DNA of 64,000 nucleotides, taken from assembly GCF_902459465.1 (NCBI RefSeq), contig NC_047081.1:496001-560000 (forward strand), given 5' to 3'. Under the pieces are notes generated by a model. That model did not search any database. It saw only the letters and a program-made list of their open reading frames with translations, and was not told the DNA's origin. Position numbers and translations under genes: made by a program. Of the stretch, positions 15,001 through 22,967 are shown in pieces. This DNA is from Asterias rubens. Taxonomy: Eukaryota; Echinodermata; Asteroidea; Forcipulatida; Asteriidae. The first letter of the stretch is position 1. The number at the start of each line of letters is the position of its first letter.

Positions 15001-18000
15001 ATTCATAAATTGTAATTGTTAAAAATTAAATGTCTCACACTAGTAATCATTATTAGAAATAAAAATGCAGTTTAAGAAATAGAAACAAATCTTCTAAAAA
15101 ATTACATCAAAAAAACTTCTTTGGGAGGTAGTCTATAAAACCTCCAACAAACCATTATCAAACGACGGAGGAAGGATGTATAGCTTACCTTCTGCCAGTC
15201 GGGGTGAACATAGTCGACGCCAAGGTACTCAACATAGCTAGCGAAGCCCTCGTTGAGCCACAGGTCATCCCACCAATCCATTGTAACAATGTTACCAAAC
15301 CACTGAAATTATCAAACAATGTACAAGTACAGGAAGAAACAATTTGAGAAAAACAAGAAAAGCAGACGAGAATGGGACATGAACCTAGAGCACTTAGAAA
15401 TCTGTTGTTGTTGTCTTGTTAATTTTACTCCGAATAAAAAAGACATTCCCACTGCTGCCCACAGAGTTGTGGGAACTTCTTATTGTTGTTCTATCTTTGG
15501 AAAAAAATTCAATACAGTACAATACAATTATTCCCTTTTCTAAAGAATCACCTTGTGGGGTCCCAGTATAACAAAGAAAAACATTGTCAGTTCCCCACAA
15601 GGAAGGCACTTTAAACCCTAATCGTTTCGTAAAAACTAAGAGAGGTATTGCATTCTGCTCTACCAGCCAGGCTGCCAGTGGATGATACCCATGCCTACAT
15701 CCTTACAGACTGTGGAGGGTAAACCCCGTTTCAGACCCAGGAGTTGGTTGCAACATGTCCCTGATGGCAGTTGATTAGGGTCGTTAGCCCAAATCAGCTC
15801 AGTGTAGCCTTCACCCTGAAGTGGCCAGCTGGCATTATGATGTTAGCCAATTCCTCCCCAAAAAAAAAAACTAGCTAGGCTGCTCTAATAAATACTAGAG
15901 TTGGATCAAAACTTGTTATTTGAGTGTGACTAAAACACTCACCATATGAGCGAGCTCATGAGCGACGACCTCGGCTACTCTTTGCTTATTGGACTCGGCT
16001 GAGTCAGTCTCTGAGTACAACAGGTTGACTTCTCGGTAGGTGATCAAACCCCAATGCTCCATGGCACCAGAAACAAAGTCAGGAATAGCGATCATGTCTT
16101 GACAAATTAGGAGAACAGAAAACAATAAATTAGAGTCCAATCTAATAGGTCAACAAGATAATAATGATAATAATTTGAGGTTAAAAGCACTCATTTTTTT
16201 CCTCACTCACCTAATTTTGGCAACGGGTATGCCAAATCAAAGTATTCCTCGAAATATTTGGTGACATTAGCGCCGACAGAAAGTGAATAGTCCACCTGGT
16301 CAATCTGGTCTGGAGGCGCATACACTCTGAACTGTAAACAACAACAACAACAATAACAACAATAATAAACAACAAAAATCAACACCAAGTCAACTTGTTA
16401 TGGGAATAAATTGAATATTTACAGCTCAAACTTTATAATAGTAATAGTAAGTATTTATAAAGTGCTTTTATAGGGTGATGAAATTGCTGAACAAGAAAAG
16501 AAAAATGACTATTGTGTAGTAAATTATAAGGCGCTTCCATGCATGTAAATCAGCGCACAGTCAGAGTATGTCATGAGAAAGATAATTGGCTATACGGCTA
16601 TCATACAATAACAAGTAATTTGTTATTGCCCTTAAAATTTGCAATTGGTCCCCCATTTTTTAAAGACACCGGACACTATTGGTAATTGTCAAAGACCAGT
16701 CTTCTCACTTAGTGTATCTCAACAAGGTTTGTGGAAGTAAAAAGTTGACTAATCATCTTACAGGTAGTCCACTGTCCAGAATTATCTCCTTATAGGCGAA
16801 ATCGCAAACAACGAAACAGGCCAAGTAAGTACTCATCATCACGGAGCGTTCAAATGTTGTCTGCATCAAAGTGGGGTCCAAGGTGTAGTTTGTGGTCATC
16901 TGTTTTCAAGAAAGATAAAACAAGAAAGACAGGAGAGTAGTTTTAAAATGTAAACGCCATTCTTGCGAGCTAAGGCTCATCAGGGATTCAGGGAGGGGGG
17001 GGGGAGGTCAAATATGAAAAAGATGTCGATAGGCGCATTAGGGCTGATGCTTGGGATATTGGAAGTTTGCGCTTATTTTGTGTGCGAGTACAATGGGTAC
17101 CTGTTAGGGTAGAGATGGTTCTTTTGATTGGTTTAGCCGAATATCCCATAATTGTCGCACCTCCTGTACTCGCCAGGGAATTGAGATGATTTAAGAATGA
17201 TTTAAGGCCCAGTGACCACCAGGGAAGCGAAGTAATATTAATAATGTCCCGAGCCCTTCGAGAAGCCCTTGCGTGTGAAAAGCGTGGTATAAAAACTGGT
17301 TATTAATTATTATTATTATTACTTCAGCCTGATGAAACTTGGACCTGGGACTGAGTGTATTCTTGTTTCTGACGTGACTTACCTTAACATTCATGTTGGA
17401 CAAAGCGAGGTACGGAGCGGGGGGATGGACGAGGGTTGTGGTGTACTCTGCCTTCAAGTTGGGTTCGTCGAAGCAGGGGAAAGCTTTACGAGCTGATGTA
17501 GGCTGAAATTTACTCGATGTCATATTCCTGGAGACAAAATGACAAACAAATCAATCAATCAATCAATGGAAGAATGTAAGACAAGTTAAAAGTTTAACAC
17601 TTAAAAAGTGACATCCCTCGCCACATTTTTTTTAATGGTTAATTTAATCGATTCATTAAAACCCAATCCAATTCCTCAAGAACTATGATTAGAATGATGT
17701 TCATTCCGCTATCACTCCAACTAATGGAAATCCCAACTAATAGATAGTGGTCATAGACGTTCCCTTTACGATACGATAGGAACTATTTTATTATGGATGC
17801 ATTCTGATCTGGGATAGATTAGTAGTAGTACAGTAGTAGTAGTAGGCCTAGTTCGTTTTTAAGGAAATCAAGTACGAAATTATTTGGTCAAACTTCCCCC
17901 AACACTCACCAAACGTCCCTTTGATCCTTTCCACTTTGTGAATATCAAAACCATTGAAGCAATAAAGTCGAAACATTGATTCTAGCCAGACAAAAGCCTT

Positions 18001-21000
18001 CAGGAACAACAGCAAAAGACACTCGACACTTTTTTAGTTTTTACAGCTGTGATTTTGATTTAGGGATTATTAGTAAGTAACTCTTGAGGGCGCTGTTTGC
18101 AAGTGCCCTTTTTTTTGGGGGGGGGGCGTTGGGGTGGGTGGGGGGGGGGGGGCGATGGGGTGGGGGCGTTGGGGTTGGGGTGGGGGCGTTGGATGGGGGG
18201 GGGGGGGGGGGCGTTGGGGTGGGGGGAGGGACACGAACAGTCTTGCTAGGCTGACGTAACTAGATGTTCTTCTTGTTTGACTTTTGATATTTAAGAGGCC
18301 TAACGTTCTCTTATTTGTTTTGTCTTTGTCTAGAATATGTTTCGTCCGTGAAGGTCCTGTATTATATAAAGGCTGTTTTTTTTATCAGTATAAATCATGG
18401 AGCAGTAAAACCCAAACCAACACTATAGTGATGGATCCAGATCCATGGTCCCAATGCTTGCAATAGTTCTCAAGTTCTTTTCATCAATAGTTATCATTGT
18501 TTGCCGACCTTTGGTCCCGTATCATCATAATATTATAGATTACAGATGTGATTGCCGTTTGCAGCTGGCTGATAGTGATGAGCCCACCCCCCCCCCCCCC
18601 GCCCCTAAATCGACATAGACTTTGTGCGTCACTTTGAAATGAACATTTGAAATTTGGTTTGATTGGAAATTATTCGCGTTGAAACTCTTAAAGCAGTAAA
18701 GCATGCAATGTTAGTTCTTTTTGCTTTAAGTGTTTGCGGCCAAGGACGCGTGTGACGTCAGAGCTACATTACATAACATTTAATGGGAGACTTAGGAACG
18801 CTAGGTGGCAGCAGACTTACCAGATAATTGTCATTGCTAGTTCTACTTAGCTAGCGCCTTATGCCCATAAACAATGAACTTACCTAGTAAGCCGCCTGCT
18901 GCCACCTAGTTTTTCAAAAAGTTTACAAAAATAGGGTCAGACTGACCGGAGTCCCAGGTGTTATATTTTATAAAAGCTACACCAACAACAATTACAAAAA
19001 ACATGTTGGTTTCGATCGGGTGCGAGAGTGACCAGATTCAGCCCGTGGGGTGAACCTCTAACATCCATTCTTTTGGGTTCAGGAGGGGTCACTAAACCAA
19101 TAACAATGGAATGTTTTTTGTGGGTGTATGTTGGGAGACAAATGTTTGAAACAACATTCAGTATTGGTGAACATTTTGGGGGAAAAAGTCAAATCTTATT
19201 TTCCTAACACTTGTTTCCTTTGAAATAGTTTATGTTTGCGTAACATAAACTCAAATTTAGTGATTGTATTCAGTTTTTTTTAAAACTATACTTTATACTG
19301 CAAGAGCATCGCTTTTATGACACCCCACCCATGTGTACATTTTTATGCAGTGAACTTCGACCTGAAATAGTTATAGTTATTAACGTTTAGAAACTATCAA
19401 GAGCCAAGATTGCCGGTCTGTGACGTCTTGACATTTACACTTTAACATAGCATAACCTTTAAAGTTTAAAATCACCCTAATGAACGAAGACTATTTTATG
19501 ATGACGTATGATAATAGTAATTCTCAAATTGGAGGGTGTACATTTCAAACATCAAGGGATCTGGACCCCTGGGATGACCCACTCTCCAAATCAACTGAAT
19601 CAGAGTAGAATGAGGTTATGAAATTTGTTATGCAAGCTTTCACCGTTTCATTTCAGCTTTTTGTCCGGGGCGGGGGGGGGGGGGTACATGTGTAAACAAA
19701 CATACATAACAAGTGCCCTTCGACCCACTCCGTGCTACCCATTGAAATGATGAATTGGCGATAAATTGATTTTGAATTCCCAATATTTTGTTTACTCGGA
19801 TTATCTGGCTCCCTGTAAAATGGCAATAAAGTGTGCAATGATTTTTATCAGATTAAAGATTATGTCAACATGGAACGTAACTATGCAACAGTTCTGCGGT
19901 CGACATCGTACGTAAAACATCGTACTACAAAACGCTTATCAGAGCAGAACTATAGAACAAAGTTCATAGTCCATTGAATAACGGTGTGTTTTGTATTTAA
20001 ATGACTTGTAGTATTTCCTGCAGAAAAAAGGCATAAAGTTATGTTTACTAAAAAACACAAAACCGGAGTCAGTGAATGCCGAGAGATACATTCTAACGTG
20101 TATGGGCCTATAATAATGATTCGATTCTAGACCGTGAGGCCAGTTGATGACGTCATGGTTGAGTGATTTTATATTAATGTTGGTCTCTACCATCGCTCTT
20201 AAAATTAACGGAAATAAAAACTTATTGCTTTAGGTAGGCCTATAGCAGCTTCTCATAATATATAAGCATTTGAGAAAATATTCTGAAGTTAATTAGTTAT
20301 TGAAAAAGATTGAATTGAATTTGAGAAGCGATACTGTCAGTGTCAGATACTGATGTTTCTCAGATTGTGTTTCCATTTTATTCTTCCTGCTTGGACAAAA
20401 CAGCTCCGGACTTTCGGCGATTATATCAAAAACGCTATAGCATTTTGAAATAAAATCTACACAGGTTAGTTTTATTGTAATAATCTAGTTATCTACATTT
20501 ATATTGTATATAGGATTAAAACAACTGAACGGTTCCCAAAACACCTTTAATTGATTAACAGTTAGATACATTTTAACGCCCTTTCACACGACAGCAATTT
20601 AGCAAGGGTGCCAAGTTTAATGTTAGCATGGTTGAGAAATGTTATATTATGCACCTCGTGTGAAAGGACAATGCCGATAAAAATTTAGATGGACAGTTTG
20701 AGAAGATTTCACAAGGGACCTTCGACAGTCCAATTATAAAATTTGACAACCTTGCTAAAATTAAGCAAGATACCCCTGTTTATGCTGTCGTGTGAAAAGG
20801 GTTATATACCTTGTCTCTCCAGCGCTGTTCTTGTAGCTACTCATGTAAAAACCGAGGTTGTCTTCAATCAGTGAGCCAGTGAAGGCAATACTCCAGACAT
20901 AGTCACCAGGCTGAAGATCCTCAGTCATCTCCATCACCCAAAACTCATTGAACTCAAACCCAAACATCCTCACGACGCTCAGAGGAGTTGAGGAACCCTT

Positions 21001-21528
21001 GGGTTTAATCTCTGAAGAGAGGATGTCCATCTTCAAGATGTGAATACGGGGGAATTTAATGGGTCCTGTTACTTTGATGTCTACGTCGACGGTACCGGAG
21101 AAACTCCCGACCGTGAGGTCCGGGTAAAGCAGGAGGTTGTAGTGCTCGGGGTAGATCTCGGCCGGGAGACGCAGCTTGCACCAGTCGTCAAGACACGGTG
21201 CTGGGGTGGTTACTGGCATCGGCTCGGTAGGGTTGGTCTCGGTGGGTTTGGGCTCTGTTGGCTTGCTGTCTGTAGGCTTTGGGACACCAGTTGTTGGGAA
21301 TGGCTTTGCGGTAATGGCACCCTTGGATGGGACGTCACACTCTGGCAGCAGACCAGCCATGAGCCCTACACCTGTCGTTAAAACAAGAACAAGAACCACG
21401 GAGGCTACGATCTGACTCTTCCGGACATAGATACCCGATTTAGTATCAACATTGGACTCAACGCTCAAGTAACGGTCATCCGGACTGCTAACAGAGTCTG
21501 AAAGCTCATTCTTGCCACCTCGACCCAT
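4430..21528 (-). CDS. aminopeptidase N-like M1 metallopeptidase, whole gene, 20 coding exons
   Basis: Joining 20 ORF segments at GT-AG borders gives an uninterrupted 2988-nt frame (995 residues plus TAA), close to the usual 960-1000 for aminopeptidase N. Order: cytosolic tail (1-38), transmembrane helix (about 39-61), Pro/Thr-rich stalk (about 65-111), N-terminal beta domain, exopeptidase motif GAMEH (385-389), zinc site HELAH (421-425) with the third ligand Glu444 exactly 18 residues later, catalytic-type Tyr507 in SIPYSKGAS, and a helical ERAP1_C-like domain to the C-terminus. By family it should remove neutral N-terminal residues from peptides outside the cell as a type II ectoenzyme. All intron phases agree. 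The unusual points are GAMEH in place of GAMEN and Met in place of the usual Gln after HELAH. M1 paralogues are numerous, so I do not assign one-to-one orthology. No frameshift or stop was seen. Confidence 0.96.
4577..5424 (-). other. aminopeptidase intron 19
   Basis: Contains a duplicated phrase TTAATTGCTCCC...GGAGTACACTG at about 5212 and 5350. Otherwise I see no named feature. Confidence 0.6.
5425..5506 (-). CDS. aminopeptidase exon 19
   Basis: Codes residues 920-947. [20 protein letters not shown] matches LG-x-LI-x-VT-F in relatives. The acceptor is TTATTTGTAG and the donor GAG/GTAATA. Confidence 0.94.
5660..6026 (-). repeat. family A fold-back element (TTAAAGGCAGTGG... type) in intron 18
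   Basis: Degraded copy of the repeat seen intact at 27341 and 43275, here inverted. It ends CACTGCCTTTAA and contains the palindromic core around GAGGTCTCGAAATC. No transposase; non-autonomous DNA element by structure. Confidence 0.8.
6050..6190 (-). CDS. aminopeptidase exon 18
   Basis: Codes residues 873-919 plus two bases. [20 protein letters not shown] then [16 protein letters not shown] matches the family (IR-QD... G-x-x-WDF-x-x-NW). The donor is ACAG/GTAGGT, and a TTAA-flanked repeat begins 23 bp into the intron. Confidence 0.95.
6335..6402. repeat. (AAT)n microsatellite
   Basis: Nearly uninterrupted AAT trinucleotides over about 68 bases in aminopeptidase intron 17. Confidence 0.97.
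6524..6694 (-). CDS. aminopeptidase exon 17
   Basis: Codes residues 816-872 plus two bases. [20 protein letters not shown] and AWDILWENY match NLR-x-VY-x-G-EEWDFLWE of the family. The acceptor AATTGTAG is chosen over a nearby TTTCAG because only it keeps the phase. Confidence 0.94.
6695..7413 (-). other. aminopeptidase intron 16
   Basis: Begins with CAAT tetranucleotide repeats (about 6712-6752), then a TTTATAAAGCGCC phrase of the kind that also occurs at 16452 (TTTATAAAGTGC). The rest is AT-rich with no named feature. Confidence 0.55.
7414..7515 (-). CDS. aminopeptidase exon 16
   Basis: Codes residues 782-815 plus two bases. [20 protein letters not shown] keeps the cysteine pair (C-x6-C) that forms a disulfide in mammalian aminopeptidase N. 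The acceptor is ATTTTGCAG and the donor CAAG/GTAAAA. Confidence 0.94.
7725..7800 (-). repeat. interspersed repeat fragment (family D)
   Basis: Inverted match to 15650-15725 (shared GTGGATGATACCCAT and CCTACATCCTT). The two intronic copies place it in a dispersed family of unknown class. Confidence 0.6.
7931..8004 (-). CDS. aminopeptidase exon 15
   Basis: Codes residues 758-781 plus two bases of Arg782. [20 protein letters not shown] corresponds to the helical segment ending GW-D-x-x-HL-RL in relatives. The donor is AACG/GTAAAG. Confidence 0.93.
8110..8360. repeat. possible short interspersed repeat in intron 14
   Basis: Contains CAGTGACGCTCAAGGCGCTT and a pseudo-structured, GC-richer stretch resembling the 35930-36125 block in style (accounting-type phrases GGAACACYG-GG...). 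Classification is uncertain. Confidence 0.35.
8565..8712 (-). CDS. aminopeptidase exon 14
   Basis: Codes residues 708-757. [20 protein letters not shown] then [17 protein letters not shown] matches the Y-PW-A family segment. The acceptor is TTCTTGCAG and the donor AGG/GTGAGG. Confidence 0.95.
9125..9180 (-). CDS. aminopeptidase exon 13
   Basis: Codes residues 690-707 plus two bases of Arg708: [18 protein letters not shown], equivalent to [14 protein letters not shown] in relatives. It is only 56 bases, with acceptor ATTTTCAG and donor CCAG/GTAGGT. Confidence 0.93.
9479..9841. repeat. family B fold-back element in intron 12, TTAA ends
   Basis: Long inverted repeat. The left arm (GATAATGATAGTAGAAAGCTTCCCT, then GAGGTGCTGTAG and GTAAAACAATGTCATGAAAA) reappears inverted in the right arm. 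TTAA lies at both ends (9479-9482, 9838-9841). Related copies are at 49535 and 55617. Confidence 0.85.
9865..9995 (-). CDS. aminopeptidase exon 12
   Basis: Codes residues 646-689. [20 protein letters not shown] is the strongly conserved entry to the C-terminal helical domain. The acceptor used (ATGAATGAAG) has only a modest pyrimidine tract, so this 5' border is less certain than the rest, although the phase fits. Confidence 0.92.
10104..10266. repeat. family C inverted-repeat element in intron 11
   Basis: Arms built from CTAACTTAGGATTAATCTTAGGAC-like sequence and TTTTGTGAAATCGAC. Shared with 32126-32306, 39540-39705 and 45296-45432. Confidence 0.75.
10384..10466 (-). CDS. aminopeptidase exon 11
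   Basis: Codes residues 618-645 plus one base. [16 protein letters not shown] matches the beta-sandwich segment after the catalytic domain (Y-W-x-P-x-TY in relatives). It includes a junction-spanning sequon Asn618-Tyr-Thr. The acceptor is CTCCGCAG and the donor GGAG/GTAGGA. Confidence 0.92.
10891..11290. repeat. 121-bp tandem repeat, about 3.3 copies, in intron 10
   Basis: CACCACGG starts copies at 10891, 11012 and 11133, and CACTGGATGGTAGAACAG recurs with the same 121-bp step. Copies 2 and 3 are nearly identical. A partial copy merges into the repeat that follows. Confidence 0.93.
11290..11500. repeat. family E element (CAGCAATTTA-CAAGG type) in intron 10
   Basis: Shows GCAGCAATTTACCAAGGGTTCC at its left and CTTGCTAAATTGCTATCGTATG at its right, an imperfect inverted repeat. 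The second copy is at 20579-20803. Confidence 0.65.
11581..11774 (-). CDS. aminopeptidase exon 10
   Basis: Codes residues 554-617 plus two bases of Asn618. It contains [20 protein letters not shown], the family motif MDTWT-Q-GFPV. The donor is CAA/GTAAGT. Confidence 0.96.
11966..12004. repeat. (TTTA)n microsatellite
   Basis: About nine TTTA units in aminopeptidase intron 9. A (TTGA)n run follows at about 12103-12131. Confidence 0.95.
12346..13673. mobile_element. 1.33-kb non-autonomous element with terminal inverted repeats, intron 9
   Basis: The left end CGCCTTGTCAAAACGTCC...CGTTCC is repeated inverted at the right end (GGACGTTTTGACAAGGCG preceded by GGAACGG). Subterminal regions are GC-rich with repeated CCGCGG/TCCGCGGA words (about 12360-12650 and 13446-13650) and the centre is AT-rich. 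No transposase ORF. It fills most of intron 9. Confidence 0.75.
13693..13758 (-). CDS. aminopeptidase exon 9
   Basis: Codes residues 532-553: [20 protein letters not shown] then TE, matching the family pattern YL-x-YAY-A-DDLW. It is 66 bases, phase 0. The acceptor follows TTTTCTCCACAG and the donor is GAA/GTAAGT. A TIR-bounded repeat begins 20 bp into the following intron. Confidence 0.94.
14163..14228 (-). CDS. aminopeptidase exon 8
   Basis: Codes residues 510-531: [20 protein letters not shown], the conserved helix directly after the catalytic Tyr segment. It is 66 bases, phase 0 at both ends. The donor is GCG/GTAAGA. Too short for a default ORF scan; found by splice logic. Confidence 0.94.
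14451..14597. repeat. 147-bp hairpin element in intron 7
   Basis: The arms begin CCTCTCTTAATATTCATGCATG and end with its inverted form. The inner stem is GAGGCTATAGGCGCA / TGCGCCTATGGCCTC around a CACTTGCAGTGG centre. Confidence 0.88.
14828..14962 (-). CDS. aminopeptidase exon 7: catalytic Tyr segment
   Basis: Codes residues 465-509 in 45 whole codons. The end [12 protein letters not shown] carries Tyr507, the transition-state-stabilising tyrosine of M1 enzymes (ISYSKGAS in relatives). The acceptor is CTGTGTAG and the donor AAG/GTAAGT. Confidence 0.95.
15189..15302 (-). CDS. aminopeptidase exon 6: third zinc ligand
   Basis: Codes residues 427-464 in 38 whole codons. [20 protein letters not shown] places Glu444 as the third zinc ligand, 18 residues after His425. 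[17 protein letters not shown] follows. The acceptor is AATTTCAG and the donor AAG/GTAAGC. Confidence 0.97.
15650..15850. repeat. interspersed repeat fragment (family D) in intron 5
   Basis: Shares GTGGATGATACCCATGCCTA with the inverted copy at 7725-7800, and GTGTAGCC-TCACC-TGAAGTGGCC with 9377-9410. Confidence 0.6.
15943..16097 (-). CDS. aminopeptidase exon 5: exopeptidase loop and zinc helix
   Basis: Codes residues 375-426. It opens with [20 protein letters not shown] and ends with [12 protein letters not shown]. His421 and His425 are zinc ligands and Glu422 is the catalytic base by family analogy. The family consensus GAMEN reads GAMEH here (CAT codon). Glu388, which binds the substrate amino group, is kept. 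The exon ends inside HELAHM/WFGN. Confidence 0.97.
16211..16331 (-). CDS. aminopeptidase exon 4
   Basis: Codes residues 335-374 plus one base of Asp375. [17 protein letters not shown] leads to [11 protein letters not shown], the segment before the GxMEN loop. It carries a sequon (NVT). The acceptor follows a long GTT-rich stretch ending TTTACAG. The donor is G/GTGAGT. Confidence 0.95.
16659..16733. repeat. family A fragment in intron 3
   Basis: TTAAAGACACCGGACACTATTGG then CAAAGACCAGTCTTCTCACTT, about 30 bp from the exon 3 donor. Only one end of the element remains. Confidence 0.75.
16762..16899 (-). CDS. aminopeptidase exon 3
   Basis: Codes residues 289-334, an exact 46 codons. [19 protein letters not shown] matches the family pattern F-x-MSTYL-x-F-x-V. 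The acceptor is GAAAACAG/ATG and the donor CCT/GTAAGA. Confidence 0.94.
17383..17527 (-). CDS. aminopeptidase exon 2
   Basis: Codes residues 240-288. It contains the M1 hallmark [15 protein letters not shown], which is ARxxFPCFDEP in family members, and an N-glycosylation sequon at Asn241 (NMT). The acceptor follows TTTTGTCTCCAG and the donor is AAG/GTAAGT. It enters in phase 2 and leaves in phase 0, matching its neighbours. Confidence 0.96.
18111..18232 (+). repeat. G-rich tract, quadruplex-prone
   Basis: About 120 bases made almost only of G runs, many of five or more, separated by GCGTT, GCGAT or T. The C-rich strand is the one transcribed into the aminopeptidase pre-mRNA (gene on minus). 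Confidence 0.95.
18801..18909. repeat. inverted pair of CTAGGTGGCAGCAG words
   Basis: CTAGGTGGCAGCAG at 18801-18814 and its reverse complement at 18896-18909. The sequence just inside (CTTAC near both ends) also pairs, so it may be a short fold-back element. The word resembles the CTCF core CCASYAGRKGGCRS. Confidence 0.7.
20579..20803. mobile_element. family E fold-back element abutting the exon 1 donor
   Basis: The left end CCCTTTCACACGACAGCA and right end TGCTGTCGTGTGAAAAGGG are inverted. Inside, AGCAAGG / CCTTGCT also pair. About 225 bp, without an ORF. Confidence 0.85.
20810..21528 (-). CDS. aminopeptidase exon 1: tail, TM anchor, stalk, N-terminal domain start
   Basis: Codes residues 1-239 plus two bases of Arg240. 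The start is the first ATG of the open frame ([11 protein letters not shown]). A GTG 12 codons upstream is also open but is not a usual eukaryotic start. The tail is rich in Ser, Asp and Lys. [20 protein letters not shown] forms the anchor, followed by a stalk of KPTE/NPTE-type repeats, which are likely O-glycosylation sites. The ectodomain begins at [19 protein letters not shown], the typical M1 entry (LP-P-HY). The donor reads ACAAG/GTATAT and lies six bases from the end of a fold-back repeat in intron 1. Confidence 0.95.
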
Positions 21529-21606
21529 GATTAAGGTTGGTGCAGACGTAAACTCGATCCCCACTAACCTAATACACCCCGAAGGTTGAGAACCCTAAAA
21601 GTCAAG

Positions 21607-21613
21607 TTTTTAT
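21607..21613 (-). promoter_or_regulatory. candidate TATA box of the aminopeptidase gene
   Basis: TATAAAA on the minus strand, 79 bases upstream of the ATG at 21528. A start site about 30 bases downstream (near 21578) would leave a 5' UTR of about 50 bases, which is plausible for a tissue-restricted gene. This rests on the motif alone. Confidence 0.45.
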
Positions 21614-22021
21614 AAGAAACTTGGCGAGTGCTTGCTTTCAAGTCTACCCGATAAATGAATGGACACCGCTGGGTAACTTGTGGCGCAGTCCTTGGTTGGC
21701 TGCGCGTGCATGGCATGACAGTCAAATCAGCCGAATACCAGGACAAAACATAAACATGTCTACATGTCCTTTGGTACTTAGCGTCCCTCAACTCAAAAGC
21801 CGGCTCGTAACGAGAGTGCCATATTGAAGAGTGACCTTTCTTTTCATCCATGAGTTCAAGGAAAATTGCTGTTAAAAACCCACGGGAAAACTGCAAAAAA
21901 TGTCATTTTATAGACGTGATGGTCCCAGTTGAGAGAGGTTGCTTGTGAGTTTAATTGAATGGAAAGGAGGAAACATTTATTAACTTACACAAATATGAAT
22001 TTCAATGAAAAGTGCATGGTA

Positions 22022-22300
22022 CAAGAGCAAACTCAAACTTACTTGGTAAGGGGCAACGGAGAACTGTTGATAGTTAAAACAAAATAAAACATTGTGAGAA
22101 GCGGCTCCCTCTGAAGTAACGAAGTTTTTGAGAAAAAGTAATTTCTCACTAAAATATTTGAATTTGAGAAAAGTTTGTGCAATTTCTTTTCTTTTCATTA
22201 TTGTCTTGCCGCTTTGATAACCAATTGAGCCCAAATGTTGACATATATTTCATGCATCTATATTGGGACACACCAAGTGATAATACTGGTCTTATAAAAG
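22022..22300. repeat. partial family A element
   Basis: Retains CATTGTGAGAAGCGGCTCCC and the far part ending ACACACCAAGTGATAATACTGG. Both TTAA ends are lost. Confidence 0.75.
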
Positions 22301-22789
22301 CAGGTCTATAACACTTACCAAGCTTTATGCAAGAAGAAATCACCATAGCAGGAATTTTTTTTGTTTTTTACTACAAAACACAAAATAACGAAACGACTTT
22401 GACAACTCTAGACTCCACTCCAAACTTTTCTTCAACTGTGCGAATTAAACTACACGAGGTGTGGTCTCAGTTGTACACACTGGACTTCAGTCTTTACATA
22501 AAATTGTCGTTCCGTTTGATTACAAGTATATGGCTGATAAAAACTTGTGTTATCACAGTACAAATATGCTTAGCACATTACAGTAAGTATGTTTTATCTA
22601 TTCTCAGCATTATAAAGTGCATGTTAAAGAAGTATTTTTAGTTGTTACCACTTAATAACCCTATAACTTGGCCTCGATATGTTTGTGAGGGGGGTCACGT
22701 GAAATTGCCGGTTAAATAGCTGTCCTAAGTGGTTGAGTGTTGACTAAGAGTTTAAACTATAATAGGAATGTGAATATAAGTAGGGCATT

Positions 22790-22967
22790 AAAAGTATAGA
22801 ATTATAGTTTTCTGTTATTCTCTAAAAGTATTTCCAATTGTAGTCTTCTGTTATTCTCTAAAAGTGTAGCAATATAGTATTGTTATTCTATAAAAGTATA
22901 AAACTATGGTATTCTGATATCCTATAAAAGAATAAAACTATAGTCTTCTGTTATTCCCCATAGTGTT
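22790..22967 (+). repeat. short tandem repeat, unit about 45-55 bp
   Basis: The phrase TAGT-TTCTGTTATTCT-TAAAAGTATA recurs four times with small changes. Confidence 0.8.

Larger units (their letters stand above)
17528..20809 (-). other. aminopeptidase intron 1
   Basis: The largest intron of the gene (3.3 kb). It holds a G-rich tract (18111-18232), a C11 run near 18588, an inverted pair of CTAGGTGGCAGCAG words (18801-18909), a G11 run near 19671 and a family E element at its 5' end. First introns often hold control elements, but I see no proven one. Confidence 0.7.

Noticed and set aside
21040..21415. Plus-strand ORFs of 79-113 residues
   Set aside because: Antisense shadows of aminopeptidase exon 1. 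The Gly/Val-rich composition mirrors the Pro/Thr stalk codons.
21562..21564. GTG at 21564 as the aminopeptidase start
   Set aside because: Open in frame, but a non-AUG start is unlikely and ATG at 21528 is 12 codons downstream with a TATA box suitably placed.
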